Part shown: piece after piece, positions 7,754 through 16,802 of the stretch
Position numbering within the stretch: position 1 is the stretch's first letter
Layout: the number at the start of each line of letters is the position of its first letter
NCBI GenBank assembly: GCA_965216845.1
Contig: OZ244200.1
Span: 3,047,644-3,111,643, forward strand
Reading direction: 5' to 3'
DNA: 64,000 bases
DNA from: Panacagrimonas sp965216845
GTDB taxonomy: Bacteria; Pseudomonadota; Gammaproteobacteria; Nevskiales; Nevskiaceae
Position numbers and translations under genes: made by a program
Notes under the pieces: model-generated
What the model saw: the letters and a program-made list of their open reading frames with translations, nothing else
What the model was told of the DNA's origin: nothing
The model's database searches: none

Positions 7754-9525
7754 CAAGCGCCGCTGGGTGACTGGAATTGCATTTGGTGCAAAGCCGCGTA
7801 ATGCCCTTGGCGTTGCAACAGCGCCTCATGTTGACCCTGCTCCACCACGACACCGTTTTGCATGACGGCAATCTGATCGGCCGACTGGATGGTGGACAGT
7901 CGATGCGCGATCACCAGCGTGGTGCGGCCGACGCACAGGCGTTCCAAGGCCTCCTGAATCAGCCGCTCGGATTCGGTGTCCAGCGCCGAGGTCGCCTCGT
8001 CCAGAATCAGGATGGGGGCGTCCTTGAGCAAGGCGCGCGCAATGGCCAGGCGTTGCCGCTGACCGCCCGACAAGGCCACGCCGTTCTGACCGATGGAGGT
8101 TTCAAACCCCTGCGGCAGCTTCTGGATGAACTCCCAGGCATGGGCGGACTTGGCAACCTCCATCAAACGCGCCTGGCTGGGTGCTTGCTCCAAGCCGTAG
8201 GCGATATTCTGCGCCACACTGCCGGCAAACAACTTCACCTGCTGATCGACCAGGGCGATCTGGCTGCGCAGGCTTTGAACGTCGTACTCACGCAGATCGC
8301 GCCCATCCAGCAAAATACTGCCGCCATCAGGATCGTAGTAGCGCGGCAGCAGCGACAGCAGCGTGGACTTGCCGGAACCGGACCGGCCCACCAGCGCCAC
8401 CGTTTGGCCCGGCTCCACTTTCAGATCCACGCCACCCAGCACCTCGTCCAGTTCATCGCGATAGCGAAAATGCACAGCGCGAAATTCAATCGCGCCCCGT
8501 GCACGCTCGATGCCGAGCTGCCCGCCTTCGGGCTCACGTTGCTGCGCCATGAGCTGGAAGATATCGGTGGCGGCGGCAATGCCTTTCTGGATTTTTTCGT
8601 TGACGCGACTCAGCGCGCGCATGGGGTTCATCACTCCCAGCATCGCGCCGACGAATGACACGAAGGTCCCGGGCGTGATCTGCTCAATGGTTTCCGGTCG
8701 AGTGGCGAAAAACACGATGCCGGCCACCGCCCAGGCGGCGACGAACTGAATCAGCGCATCCGACCCGGCCTTGGTGGCCACCAGCTTCATCGCCAGCCAG
8801 CGGGCGCGTTCGTTGACCGCGCCAAAGCGCCGGTTCTCGTAATCCTGCGCGTTGTGGATCTTCACCACCCGCTGTCCGGAAACCGTTTCCTCCGCCGCCT
8901 GCGCCACGATGCCCATATTGTCCTGAATATGACGCGACACCTTGCGAAAACGCCGGCTCACATAGCGCACGATCAACGCGATGATGGGCGCCACAATCAT
9001 GCAGAACGAGGCCAGCTGCCAGTTCAGCCAGAACATCAACCCCACCAGGCCGATGATGGTCAGCCCGTCCTTCACCACCGAGGTGAACGCGGTGCTGGCC
9101 GCCTCGGCCACCTGATCCACGTGATAGGTCAGCTTGGCGATCAACTGCCCGGTGGAGACCTGATCAAAGTAGCGCGTGGGCATGCGCAGCAGTTGGTCGA
9201 ACAGCTCGCCGCGCAAGGTCTTGACCGTGTTGCGCGCAATCCAGGCCATGCCGTAGGTGGCGGCGAAGGACGACAGGCCGCGCATGATGAACAGGCCGAT
9301 GATGGCGAACGGCATCCAGCGAATCACCTCCGGATCGCGCTCCACAAAGCTGCCGTCCAGCAAGGGCTTCATCAGGCTCATGAAGCCAACTTCGGTTGCC
9401 GCCGCCGCCGCCATGCCAATCACCGCCAGCACCAGCACGTGCCAATAACGGCGGGTATAGCCCAACAAGCGCCCGTAAACGGCGTAGGGGCGAAAGTCCT
9501 GCGTTGCCTGCTGCGCTTCACTCAT
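7753..9525 (-). CDS. msbA: Lipid A export ABC transporter/permease MsbA
   Basis: A half-size ABC exporter that flips lipid A-core across the inner membrane, working as a homodimer. Six membrane segments occupy about residues 20-320. The nucleotide-binding domain has Walker A GRSGSGKST, the signature LSGGQRQRLAIARAL, Walker B ILILDEATSALD and an H-loop IAHRLST. The start at 9525 (MSEAQQ) gives 590 residues, close to E. coli MsbA. Upstream in-frame starts would run into the HIT gene on the other strand. It is the first gene of the msbA-lpxK-ycaR-kdsB run. A promoter must lie in the 54-bp divergent gap to the HIT gene or upstream of it. Confidence 0.95.
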   Translation of the reverse strand: MSEAQQATQDFRPYAVYGRLLGYTRRYWHVLVLAVIGMAAAAATEVGFMSLMKPLLDGSFVERDPEVIRWMPFAIIGLFIMRGLSSFAATYGMAWIARNTVKTLRGELFDQLLRMPTRYFDQVSTGQLIAKLTYHVDQVAEAASTAFTSVVKDGLTIIGLVGLMFWLNWQLASFCMIVAPIIALIVRYVSRRFRKVSRHIQDNMGIVAQAAEETVSGQRVVKIHNAQDYENRRFGAVNERARWLAMKLVATKAGSDALIQFVAAWAVAGIVFFATRPETIEQITPGTFVSFVGAMLGVMNPMRALSRVNEKIQKGIAAATDIFQLMAQQREPEGGQLGIERARGAIEFRAVHFRYRDELDEVLGGVDLKVEPGQTVALVGRSGSGKSTLLSLLPRYYDPDGGSILLDGRDLREYDVQSLRSQIALVDQQVKLFAGSVAQNIAYGLEQAPSQARLMEVAKSAHAWEFIQKLPQGFETSIGQNGVALSGGQRQRLAIARALLKDAPILILDEATSALDTESERLIQEALERLCVGRTTLVIAHRLSTIQSADQIAVMQNGVVVEQGQHEALLQRQGHYAALHQMQFQSPSGA

Positions 9526-9579
9526 CCGCACGATGTTACTCCGTAAACTATTGCACTCAACAAATAACGGACTTTTTCG

Positions 9580-9921
9580 ATGAGCAAGACCCTGTTTGAA
9601 AAGATCATCGACCGCGAAATTCCGGCGGACATCGTTTTTGAGGATGAGCAATGCCTTGCGTTTCGCGACATCAATCCCGTCGCGCCCATGCACATCCTGC
9701 TCATCCCCAAAAAGCCCATGCCCCGATTGTGTGACGCGCAAGATGCTGACCAAGCCCTACTCGGTCATCTCATGCTGCAAGCCAACGCCATCGCGGAAAA
9801 AGAAGGCTTTGGCGAAGCCTACCGCCTGGTGGTCAACAACGGCGCCGCAGCCGGCCAATCCGTGTTTCACCTGCACCTGCACCTCATCGGAGGCCGCCCA
9901 ATGAAATGGCCTCCGGGGTGA
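9580..9921 (+). CDS. HIT-family nucleotide-binding protein, HinT-like
   Basis: A 113-residue histidine-triad protein; HinT-type members hydrolyse purine nucleoside phosphoramidates such as adenosine-5-monophosphoramidate and acyl-AMPs. The start MSKTLFEKIIDREIPADIVFED, the middle DINPVAPMHILLIPKK, and the triad HLHLHLIGG near the C-terminus are all intact. The length matches bacterial HinT. It is monocistronic, divergent from msbA, and followed by two hairpins that may terminate it. Confidence 0.93.
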   Translation: MSKTLFEKIIDREIPADIVFEDEQCLAFRDINPVAPMHILLIPKKPMPRLCDAQDADQALLGHLMLQANAIAEKEGFGEAYRLVVNNGAAAGQSVFHLHLHLIGGRPMKWPPG

Positions 9922-9936
9922 GCAGCGGTGTGCTTT

Positions 9937-9994
9937 GAAATGCTCCAGTGGAGCATTTCAGCCGCTGCGAACGCCCGACCGCTTGCCGGTCGGG
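9937..9994 (+). terminator. Two hairpins after the HIT gene
   Basis: GAAATGCTCCA (9937-9947) and TGGAGCATTTC (9949-9959) are perfect 11-bp inverted repeats with almost no loop. CCCGACCG (9974-9981) and CGGTCGGG (9987-9994) are an 8-bp stem with a 5-nt loop. Both follow the HIT stop at 9921. Neither has a clear T tract, so they may end or protect the transcript rather than form a classical intrinsic terminator. Confidence 0.45.
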
Positions 9995-10111
9995 CCGGGC
10001 ACGCCAATTCAGTTCTCAGGCTTCCTGTCCAGCAATCTGCACGCTCAAAACGACGGTTCGCCCAGACACTTGTCGTAGGAGCCGGGCACGCCAATGCAGT
10101 TCTCGGACTTC
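9994..10111. repeat. Direct repeat pair in the HIT/oxidoreductase gap
   Basis: A 31-bp unit beginning GCCGGGCACGCCAAT occurs at 9994-10024 and again at 10081-10111 with three mismatches, 87 bp apart. Both copies continue as CAGTTCTC plus a CTTC end. The stretch is between convergent genes and holds no gene I can support. The origin of the repeat is unknown. Confidence 0.6.
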
Positions 10112-10177
10112 TTTTAATACATAAACAGCGCCGCGATCAGCCGAATCTCAATCTGCGTCAAAAGACTACCGAACGGC

Positions 10178-11359
10178 TTAGCCCCTTCCAGCCTTGTTCA
10201 ACGCAAACCCCACCAGCCGATCCGCTCCTCGCCTTGCACCGGCGATGTTTCGGGCCACCGGCCCTAGCTCCAGCTCCGCCAACGGTCCCGCCGTGAAGAT
10301 GCGAGGGTGCCACCGCAGGTATCGGTCGACAATCGGATAACCACAGCCGGCGGTGGGTAATTCGAATTGTTCGACCAGCCGGTCCACCAGCTTTCCACCG
10401 GGCCGGTGATCGCAAAATCCCGTCGCGAGCAATATCCGCTCGGCTTGAAAGCTCGCACCGCAAGCCAGCTTCACCTTCAGGACGCCGGCACATGGAGTCA
10501 CCGTTTCCACCTCGCTCTGGTGAAGGTGCAGCCGGCCTTGCTCGACTGCCCGCTCGATGGCGGACCCAATGACATCGGAGACCGAGCCGCGATGCCGCGC
10601 CTGTGCAATCATCGCGCGTCGCTGCTCGTAATCAGAACTGCGCGCAAACGCCCGCATGTACTTGGGCCCCAACCAGCCAGGGTCACTGTCGAATTGATGC
10701 ACCCGCAGCCGGTGACGCATCACCAGATGCACGAAGACGCCTTGTTCGATCAGCCGCAAGCTGACTTGCGCGGCTGAAATCCCGCCGCCAACGACGGCCA
10801 CTTGATCAGCGCAATGCATCGACTGACCGGGTTCGCGGTCAAACAGATGATGAATGGCAGGATGCGAACGCGCCCATGCCGGTCGCCACGGCTGGTCGCT
10901 CAAACCCGTTGCTAAAACGACGCGCCGCGTCTTGCGTACTTTTGCGGTTTCGGACTGCACCTTCAACCCACCACTGACCGGCGAAATATGCGCGACGGAT
11001 TCGGCCACATGACAACGATCCAGCCCATATTTGCGAATCACGTAGTCGCTGTGCTGATTGAACAAGGCCAGCACGGGCCGATCATAGGGCGGCGCGAACA
11101 GGTCGGCCTGTCCGGCTTTGAGCTGGGCCGCGAACCAGCGCAGGGACGATGCCGTCAGGTCAAGGTGATGAACGATGGGCGATCGCAGGTGGCGCATCCC
11201 GGTCGCCGCAGTATTGGCTTTCCAGCGCGCCAGCAACGGCTCAGGGTCCACGATGCGTATTTGGTCTGGATCAACCCGTGCTTCGGCAATCAGCCGCGCG
11301 GCGATATGCACTCCGTGAATTCCGCCGCCGACAACAAGCCACTCGAACATTGCTGGCAT
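10178..11359 (-). CDS. FAD/NAD(P)-binding oxidoreductase, lysine/ornithine N-monooxygenase-like fold
   Basis: A 393-residue flavoprotein with two dinucleotide-binding motifs: GGGIHG at about 11-16 (FAD) and GGGISA at about 189-194 (NADPH). An ATG triad (LATG) follows each half, as in the class B flavin monooxygenase/L-ornithine monooxygenase superfamily. The BVMO fingerprint is absent. Residues such as TGMRHLRSPIVHHLD resemble proteins annotated as FAD-dependent oxidoreductases of unknown substrate. It is the last gene of the gltX-thrS-M23-DUF1499 run, 63 bp after DUF1499. An alternative start lies at 11350. Substrate unknown. Confidence 0.72.
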   Translation of the reverse strand: MPAMFEWLVVGGGIHGVHIAARLIAEARVDPDQIRIVDPEPLLARWKANTAATGMRHLRSPIVHHLDLTASSLRWFAAQLKAGQADLFAPPYDRPVLALFNQHSDYVIRKYGLDRCHVAESVAHISPVSGGLKVQSETAKVRKTRRVVLATGLSDQPWRPAWARSHPAIHHLFDREPGQSMHCADQVAVVGGGISAAQVSLRLIEQGVFVHLVMRHRLRVHQFDSDPGWLGPKYMRAFARSSDYEQRRAMIAQARHRGSVSDVIGSAIERAVEQGRLHLHQSEVETVTPCAGVLKVKLACGASFQAERILLATGFCDHRPGGKLVDRLVEQFELPTAGCGYPIVDRYLRWHPRIFTAGPLAELELGPVARNIAGARRGADRLVGFALNKAGRG

Positions 11360-11422
11360 CGCTCAGGCAAGTGCTTCTGCTCGACGCGGTGAGCACACCA
11401 CGGTCTTCGGCCCCAGCAGCGG

Positions 11423-11869
11423 CTAGGGCGACTGCAATTGCAACCGCAGATCCTCAACGCGCTGGCGGTTGACCCCGAAGTCGTTGTAACCAAAGCGGGA
11501 GATCGAGCGCACGTCCACGCGTCCAGCCTCGCCAAGCAAGACCTCCACATCATCGTGATAACGCATCAGCGGGGTGACGAATACCGCATGCAGATAGCCT
11601 TCCGACTCATTTCTGATTTCGCCACCCATGGCTTGCAGCGCGGCGGTGAGCGTTTCCATTGGCGCACTTTGCTTCGCGGACAGGGTCAATGGCGCAATCC
11701 GATGCACCCCGCCTTCGGCGACGGAGGACACGCAACTGGGACGCGCCGGACAAGCGGCGAACTCACCGGTCTTGGCATACAGATGCCCCGGTTCGCGCAC
11801 GGTTTGCACCACGCCCACCGCAACAGCCAGCACCGCAACGATCACAATCATTCTGGTCAGCCTTTTCAC
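11423..11869 (-). CDS. DUF1499 family exported or membrane-anchored protein
   Basis: A 148-residue protein with an N-terminal hydrophobic segment (about residues 5-22, MIVIVAVLAVAVGVV) serving as signal or anchor. A DUF1499 domain follows, with CPARPSCVSSVA near residues 40-51 and later VFVTPLMRYHDDVEVLL and SRFGYNDFGVNRQRVEDL, which are diagnostic of the family. The function of DUF1499 is unknown. The start is a GTG that overlaps the stop of the M23 peptidase gene (GTGA), so the two are probably translated together. Confidence 0.85.
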   Translation of the reverse strand: MKRLTRMIVIVAVLAVAVGVVQTVREPGHLYAKTGEFAACPARPSCVSSVAEGGVHRIAPLTLSAKQSAPMETLTAALQAMGGEIRNESEGYLHAVFVTPLMRYHDDVEVLLGEAGRVDVRSISRFGYNDFGVNRQRVEDLRLQLQSP

Positions 11870-12702
11870 CGTTTTTCCCCTTTCTCAATCGGGCGGGATT
11901 CCACCAGCAGGGACGGGTCCAGCCTGACATCGAACCAGTTGGCTCGCCAGCACAAATGCGGGCCGGTCGCGCGGCCGGTGGCGCCGACCCGGCCGATCAC
12001 CTCGCCTTTGGAAACCTTGTCCCCCACCGCTACGTCCAGTTGCGACAGATGCAGGTAAGTGGTGGAAACGCCGTGGCCGTGATCCAGAATCACGGTGCCG
12101 CCGGTGTAGTACAGATCCTTCTCCGCCATGCTTACGCTGGCATCGGCTGGCGCCTTGATGGGCGTACCCTTGGGCGCGGCCATGTCAATGCCGAAGTGCG
12201 GTCGTTTGGGCGTGCCATTCAACACCCGCCGACTGCCGAACACGCCGGTAATTCTGGCCGAGATCGGCCAGCGGAAGCCGCCGCTGAAATGGGCGAAGTC
12301 CGATTCCACCGCGCGTGCTTTTTTCACCAGGGCCGCGTCGCGACCGATGCGATCGAGCACGTTTTGCGGCGGATTGACCATGGCACCGGGCAGGCCGCTG
12401 ATGCGTTGTTCGTCGTATTGCCGCGCCTGCACCGCGAATTCCTTGCGCAAGACCTGACCGTCCGCCGAATCAAGCCGCAGCTCGGCCGCGGGCGGCGCCT
12501 CATAGTGCAATCCGAAAACAAAATCACCGTTTTCCGACACGCGCAGCGCCTCGCCGTTGAAAGACACCTGCGTCCCCGGCGCGGTTTTTCCGACGATCAG
12601 CCCGCCCTGTTGCCAGCTTCCGGAAAGCTGCAAGGGGATGTCGGCGGCGCTCGCGGCCATCGACAACCCGGCCGCGACCATCACCGCAAGCCAGCGGCTC
12701 AC
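11866..12702 (-). CDS. M23-family (LytM-type) periplasmic metallopeptidase
   Basis: A 278-residue secreted protein with a clear signal peptide ending in AASAA (about residue 20), an N-terminal beta-rich domain, and a C-terminal peptidase M23 domain (about 155-265). Zinc-site motifs are HFGID (HxxxD), the catalytic His in TTYLHLS, and GPHLCW where most members have HxH. The Cys replaces the last His ligand; I recall the HLCW form from other gammaproteobacteria, so it may be a subfamily trait. Such enzymes cut peptidoglycan cross-links or activate amidases. The GTG start overlaps the thrS stop by 4 bp. Confidence 0.88.
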   Translation of the reverse strand: MSRWLAVMVAAGLSMAASAADIPLQLSGSWQQGGLIVGKTAPGTQVSFNGEALRVSENGDFVFGLHYEAPPAAELRLDSADGQVLRKEFAVQARQYDEQRISGLPGAMVNPPQNVLDRIGRDAALVKKARAVESDFAHFSGGFRWPISARITGVFGSRRVLNGTPKRPHFGIDMAAPKGTPIKAPADASVSMAEKDLYYTGGTVILDHGHGVSTTYLHLSQLDVAVGDKVSKGEVIGRVGATGRATGPHLCWRANWFDVRLDPSLLVESRPIEKGEKR

Positions 12703-14624
12703 CGCTGCTCCGCGCTCAGCGCCTCGATGGCCTGTTCCAGCGTCAGCGTCTGTTGCTGCTTCTGCCCCAGGCGACGCAAGGTCAGCGTGCCCTCGTCGGC
12801 TTCCTTGCGCCCCACCACCGCGATCACCGGAATCTTCTGATTGGAGTGCTCGCGGATCTTGTAGTTGATCTTCTCGTTTCTGAGATCGGTTTCGGCGCGG
12901 ATGCCGACGGCTTTGAGCGCCTTGCAGGCTTGTTCGGCGTAGTCATTGGCGTCCGACACGATGGGCGCCACCACCACCTGCACCGGCGACAGCCAGAACG
13001 GCAGGGCGCCGGCGTATTGTTCGATCAGAATGCCGATGAAGCGCTCCAGCGAGCCCAGAATCGCCCGATGCAACATCACCGGGCGCTGCGCGGAGCCGTC
13101 CTCGGCGATGTATTCGGCCTTGAAGCGTTCCGGCAGATTGAAATCCACCTGCACGGTGCCGCATTGCCAGCCGCGACCGATGGCGTCGTACAGGGTGAAT
13201 TCCAGCTTGGGGCCGTAAAAGGCGCCGTCACCTTCGCTGATGGAGAAATCCGCGCCCATTGCCTCGCAGGCTTGTTTAAGCTCGGCTTCGGCCCGGTCCC
13301 ACATCGCATCGTCGCCAATCCGCTTTTCCGGTCGGGTGGCCAGCCGCACCTCGACCTTGTCGAAGCCCAACTCACGGTACATCTCAAAAATCAGCTGACC
13401 GGCGTTGGCCGCCTCGGCGGGCATCTGTTCCGGCGTACAGAAGATGTGCGCGTCGTCCATGATGAAACCGCGCACCCGCATCAGGCCGTGCAAGGCGCCG
13501 CTGGGCTCATAGCGGTGACAGGCGCCGAACTCGGCCATGCGCAGCGGCAGATCACGATAAGACTTGGTGCCCTGATTGAAGATCTGCACGTGACCGGGAC
13601 AGTTCATGGGCTTGACCGCCAGCATCGACTTGCGCGATTCGCCCTCGTCCACCTCGGCGATGAACATGTTCTGCCGATACCAGTCCCAGTGGCCGGAGGT
13701 TTCCCACAGCTTGCGATCCATCAGCAGCGGGGTTTTCACCTCCACATAATCGTTGGCGGCGATCTTTTCCCGCACATAACGTTCCAGGGTGCGGAACAGG
13801 GTGTAACCGCGCGGGTGCCAGAACACCTGGCCCACCGCCTCGTCCTGAATATGGAACAGATCCAGTGCGCGCCCGAGCTTGCGGTGATCGCGCTTTTCGG
13901 CCTCTTCCACCATCTTCAGATAGGCCTTCAACTCGGCCTCGGTGGCGAAGGCCACGCCATAGATGCGCTGCAACTGCGCGTTGTTGGCATCGCCGCGCCA
14001 GTAGGCGCCGGACACCTTGGTCAGCTTGAAGGCACTGCCCAGCCGCCCGGTGGACGGCAGATGCGGCCCCAGACACATGTCCAGCCAGTCCTCGCCCTGC
14101 TTGTAGATGCTCAGGGTTTCATCAGGGTCCAGACCTTCCTTGATCCACTCCGCCTTGAAGCTTTCGCCGCTTTTCTCGAAGTGGCTCACGGCCTGCTCGT
14201 GCGGCCATTCCTCACGCGTGATGGGCAGATCGCGTTTGACGATGTGCCGCATGCGCTGCTCGATGGTTTGCAGATCAGCCTCGGTGAACGGCGTATCGCG
14301 TGCAAAGTCGTAGTAGAAGCCCACCTCGGTGGCCGGGCCAAAGGTGATCTGGGTGCCCGGGAACAGCTCCTGCACCGCCTGCGCCATGATGTGGGCGGCG
14401 TCATGACGGATCACCTCCAGCGCTTCGGGCTGATCGCGGGTGACGATGCTGATCTGCGCGTCCTGACTGATCGGCCGGGTCAGATCCCACAGCTCGCCGT
14501 TGACCTTGATGACGGCGGCCTTTTTGGCCAGCCCCGGAGAAATGCCCTTGGCAATCTCCAGGCCGCTGACCGGCGCCTCGAATGATTTGTGATTGCCGTC
14601 GGGAAAGGTGATTTGAATGCTCAT
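12699..14624 (-). CDS. thrS: Threonyl-tRNA synthetase
   Basis: ThrRS charges tRNA-Thr and edits mischarged Ser. The chosen ATG (14624) begins MSIQITFPDGN, the TGS domain. Next come the editing domain with HDAAHIMAQAV, the class II core with MKPMNCPGH (zinc Cys), DDAHIFC (zinc His), and MLHRAILGSLERF (third zinc His), and the anticodon-binding domain ending in LSAEQR. Length is 641 residues, normal for the family. The usual downstream partners infC-rpmI-rplT are absent here; instead the gene is flanked by gltX (4-bp overlap) and an M23 peptidase gene. Confidence 0.97.
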   Translation of the reverse strand: MSIQITFPDGNHKSFEAPVSGLEIAKGISPGLAKKAAVIKVNGELWDLTRPISQDAQISIVTRDQPEALEVIRHDAAHIMAQAVQELFPGTQITFGPATEVGFYYDFARDTPFTEADLQTIEQRMRHIVKRDLPITREEWPHEQAVSHFEKSGESFKAEWIKEGLDPDETLSIYKQGEDWLDMCLGPHLPSTGRLGSAFKLTKVSGAYWRGDANNAQLQRIYGVAFATEAELKAYLKMVEEAEKRDHRKLGRALDLFHIQDEAVGQVFWHPRGYTLFRTLERYVREKIAANDYVEVKTPLLMDRKLWETSGHWDWYRQNMFIAEVDEGESRKSMLAVKPMNCPGHVQIFNQGTKSYRDLPLRMAEFGACHRYEPSGALHGLMRVRGFIMDDAHIFCTPEQMPAEAANAGQLIFEMYRELGFDKVEVRLATRPEKRIGDDAMWDRAEAELKQACEAMGADFSISEGDGAFYGPKLEFTLYDAIGRGWQCGTVQVDFNLPERFKAEYIAEDGSAQRPVMLHRAILGSLERFIGILIEQYAGALPFWLSPVQVVVAPIVSDANDYAEQACKALKAVGIRAETDLRNEKINYKIREHSNQKIPVIAVVGRKEADEGTLTLRRLGQKQQQTLTLEQAIEALSAEQR

Positions 14625-16069
14625 GTTTGCGAATTGGAATCGGTTAAGGAACGGGATTGCGCGTACTCGATGGCGGTCTTCAACCGCGCGAGCGTTCGCG
14701 TCCTGTTCATGAGCTCCAGCGTGATTCCCAGCGGCGGAGAAACCGCCTTGCCGATCAGCGCCACACGCGTCGGCTGTGCCAGTTTTCCAAGCTTGATATC
14801 CAGCGCTGCGCATACCGCTTTGGCCGTTGCCTCGATCGCCTCTGCGTTCCACGCCACCTGTTCCGACAGCCGATCGGAAAACACCTGCAGATAGCCCCCG
14901 GTCTCAGCGCTGAGGTGCTTGGCAGCGTCCTTGGCGTCGTATGGATCCGCGGGCAATTCGGAGAAGTAGGGTCGAGCCTTCTCGGCCATCTCCACCAGCG
15001 TTTTGCAGCGATCACGATACTGCTCGATCACCTTCTCCAGATTCGGGCCGCGCATGGGATCGAGGCCAATGCGCCGCAGATGCCATTCAAGCTCTGGCGC
15101 AATCAGCGCCGGATCGGTGGCCTTCAGATACTGCTGGTTGACCCAGTGCGCTTTTTCCATGTCAAAGCGCGCGGCCGACGGCGTAACGTGATCAAAGTCG
15201 AACTTTTCGATCATCTCCTGGCGGCTGAACAACTCCTGATCACCATGACTCCAGCCCAGACGCACCAGGTAATTGCAAAGCGCTTCGGGCATGAAACCCA
15301 TGGCGCGATATTCCATCACCCCCAGCGCACCGTGGCGCTTGGACAGCTTGGCGCCGTCCGCGCCCAGAATCATGGAAACATGCGCGTATTGCGGCGGCGT
15401 GGCGCCCAGCGCCTTGAGAATGTTGATCTGGCGCGGCGTGTTGTTGACGTGATCGTCCCCGCGCACCACATGGGTGATGCCCATGTCCATGTCGTCCACC
15501 ACCACGCAGAAGTTGTAGGTCGGCGTGCCGTCGGCGCGGGCAATGATCAGGTCATCCATCTCCGCGTTGGAAAAGCGGATCGGCCCCTTGATCAAATCCT
15601 CCAGCACCACCTCGCCTTCCAATGGATTGCGGAAGCGAATCACCGGGGAAACACCTTCGGGTGGCGGCGGCAAGCTCTTGCCCGGCTCCGGTCGCCAGCG
15701 TCCGTCATAGCGCGGTTTGCGCTTCTGCGCTTGCTGTTCGGCGCGCAACTGATCCAACTCTTGCTTGCTGGCGTAACAGCGGTAAGCCTTGCCCGCTGCC
15801 AGCAGTTCCTCGATCAATTCCCGGTAACGGTCAATCCGCTGGGTTTGATAAATCGGCTCGACGTCGGATTTCAATCCGAGCCACTGCATCCCCTCGAGAA
15901 TCGCATCCACCGCCGCCTGTGTGCTGCGTTCACGGTCGGTATCCTCCACGCGCAGCACGAACCGGCCACCGTGGCGTTTGGCGTAAAGATAGGAAAACAG
16001 AGCGGTCCTGGCACCACCAATATGCAAAAAACCGGTGGGGCTGGGGGCAAAACGGGTGACGACGGACAT
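14621..16069 (-). CDS. gltX: Glutamyl-tRNA synthetase
   Basis: A class I synthetase of 482 residues. FAPSPTGFLHIGGARTA contains the HIGH-type motif, and KLSKRHG is the KMSKS-type motif. The Rossmann core and the helical anticodon-binding half are complete. It contains the Glu/tRNA-binding signature VRVEDTDRERS. The stop overlaps the thrS ATG (ATGA), so it leads a gltX-thrS-M23-DUF1499-oxidoreductase transcription unit. It diverges from hisI across 123 bp. Confidence 0.96.
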   Translation of the reverse strand: MSVVTRFAPSPTGFLHIGGARTALFSYLYAKRHGGRFVLRVEDTDRERSTQAAVDAILEGMQWLGLKSDVEPIYQTQRIDRYRELIEELLAAGKAYRCYASKQELDQLRAEQQAQKRKPRYDGRWRPEPGKSLPPPPEGVSPVIRFRNPLEGEVVLEDLIKGPIRFSNAEMDDLIIARADGTPTYNFCVVVDDMDMGITHVVRGDDHVNNTPRQINILKALGATPPQYAHVSMILGADGAKLSKRHGALGVMEYRAMGFMPEALCNYLVRLGWSHGDQELFSRQEMIEKFDFDHVTPSAARFDMEKAHWVNQQYLKATDPALIAPELEWHLRRIGLDPMRGPNLEKVIEQYRDRCKTLVEMAEKARPYFSELPADPYDAKDAAKHLSAETGGYLQVFSDRLSEQVAWNAEAIEATAKAVCAALDIKLGKLAQPTRVALIGKAVSPPLGITLELMNRTRTLARLKTAIEYAQSRSLTDSNSQT

Positions 16070-16192
16070 GAGCGGCAGCGATTTGATCAGCCGCTGATTC
16101 TAGCTCAGGGTCGGCCCATCCAGACTTGAATTGGCGTGCCGGCCCCCAAGCTTGTGGGACAATACGCTTCTTTCGCGGCTTGATGGTTGGTC

Positions 16193-16669
16193 ATGAGCAA
16201 ATCTGTAGAGTTTTCCCGTCGCATCAGTATTGAACAGGTTGAAGAAGGCACCGAACTGGCGCCCAAGTTCGACGAGCATGGTCTGATCCCCTGCGTCACC
16301 ACCGCCGCCGGCACTGGTGAGGTATTGATGCTGGGCTATATGAATGAAGAAGCGCTGAAGAAAACCATCCAGACCGGCGAGGCGCATTACTGGAGCCGCA
16401 GCCGCAAAGTCCTGTGGCACAAAGGCGCCACCAGCGGTCTGGTGCAAAAGATCGTCGAACTGCGGATCGACGATGATCAGGACGCGGTTTGGCTGCGCGT
16501 TGAAATCCCCGGCGACGCCAGCTGTCACGTGGGTTATCGGTCCTGTTTCTACCGCTCCGTGCCAACCGGCGAAGGGGCTCCAGATCACGAACTGAAGTTC
16601 GAAGAAAACGAAAAGTCCTTCGACCCCAAAGCCGTCTACGGCGACGCGCCCAACCCGACACAACTCTAG
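16193..16669 (+). CDS. hisI: Phosphoribosyl-AMP cyclohydrolase (HisI), variant metal site
   Basis: Opens the adenine ring of phosphoribosyl-AMP in histidine biosynthesis. The family core is present: AHYWSRSRKVLWHKG, then the metal region RIDDDQD and SCHVGYRSCFYR. The ATG at 16193 gives 158 residues. The three Asp and the two distal Cys of the metal region are visible. The Cys normally inside the Asp-Cys-Asp motif, a zinc ligand in characterised enzymes, is Asp here. The gene is alone, not in a his cluster, so it may be a paralog or the only copy. It begins close to gltX on the other strand and ends before a strong hairpin. Confidence 0.88.
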   Translation: MSKSVEFSRRISIEQVEEGTELAPKFDEHGLIPCVTTAAGTGEVLMLGYMNEEALKKTIQTGEAHYWSRSRKVLWHKGATSGLVQKIVELRIDDDQDAVWLRVEIPGDASCHVGYRSCFYRSVPTGEGAPDHELKFEENEKSFDPKAVYGDAPNPTQL

Positions 16670-16802
16670 CTCGTCGTCTTCAGGTGCTGCCCCGGACAAA
16701 GCCGCTGCTCAAGTCAAGCAAGGCGGTATCGGCTGCAACCTTGCGCCGAAGCTGCGGATCGCCCGGATCGCAAACATTCGTCTGCTGACCGCGGCGGAGT
16801 CC

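Noticed and set aside
9928..10296. 122-codon frame after the HIT gene
   Set aside because: Starts in a hairpin, contains the direct repeats, and runs into the 3-prime end of the oxidoreductase gene on the other strand.
12753..14585. A 610-codon open frame antisense to thrS
   Set aside because: Third-position GC bias creates it; thrS is certain on the other strand.
12699..16669. Zinc-sparing gene cluster (thrS plus hisI paralogs)
   Set aside because: ThrRS keeps its Cys and both His zinc ligands, and no Zur-like site was seen; only HisI is unusual.
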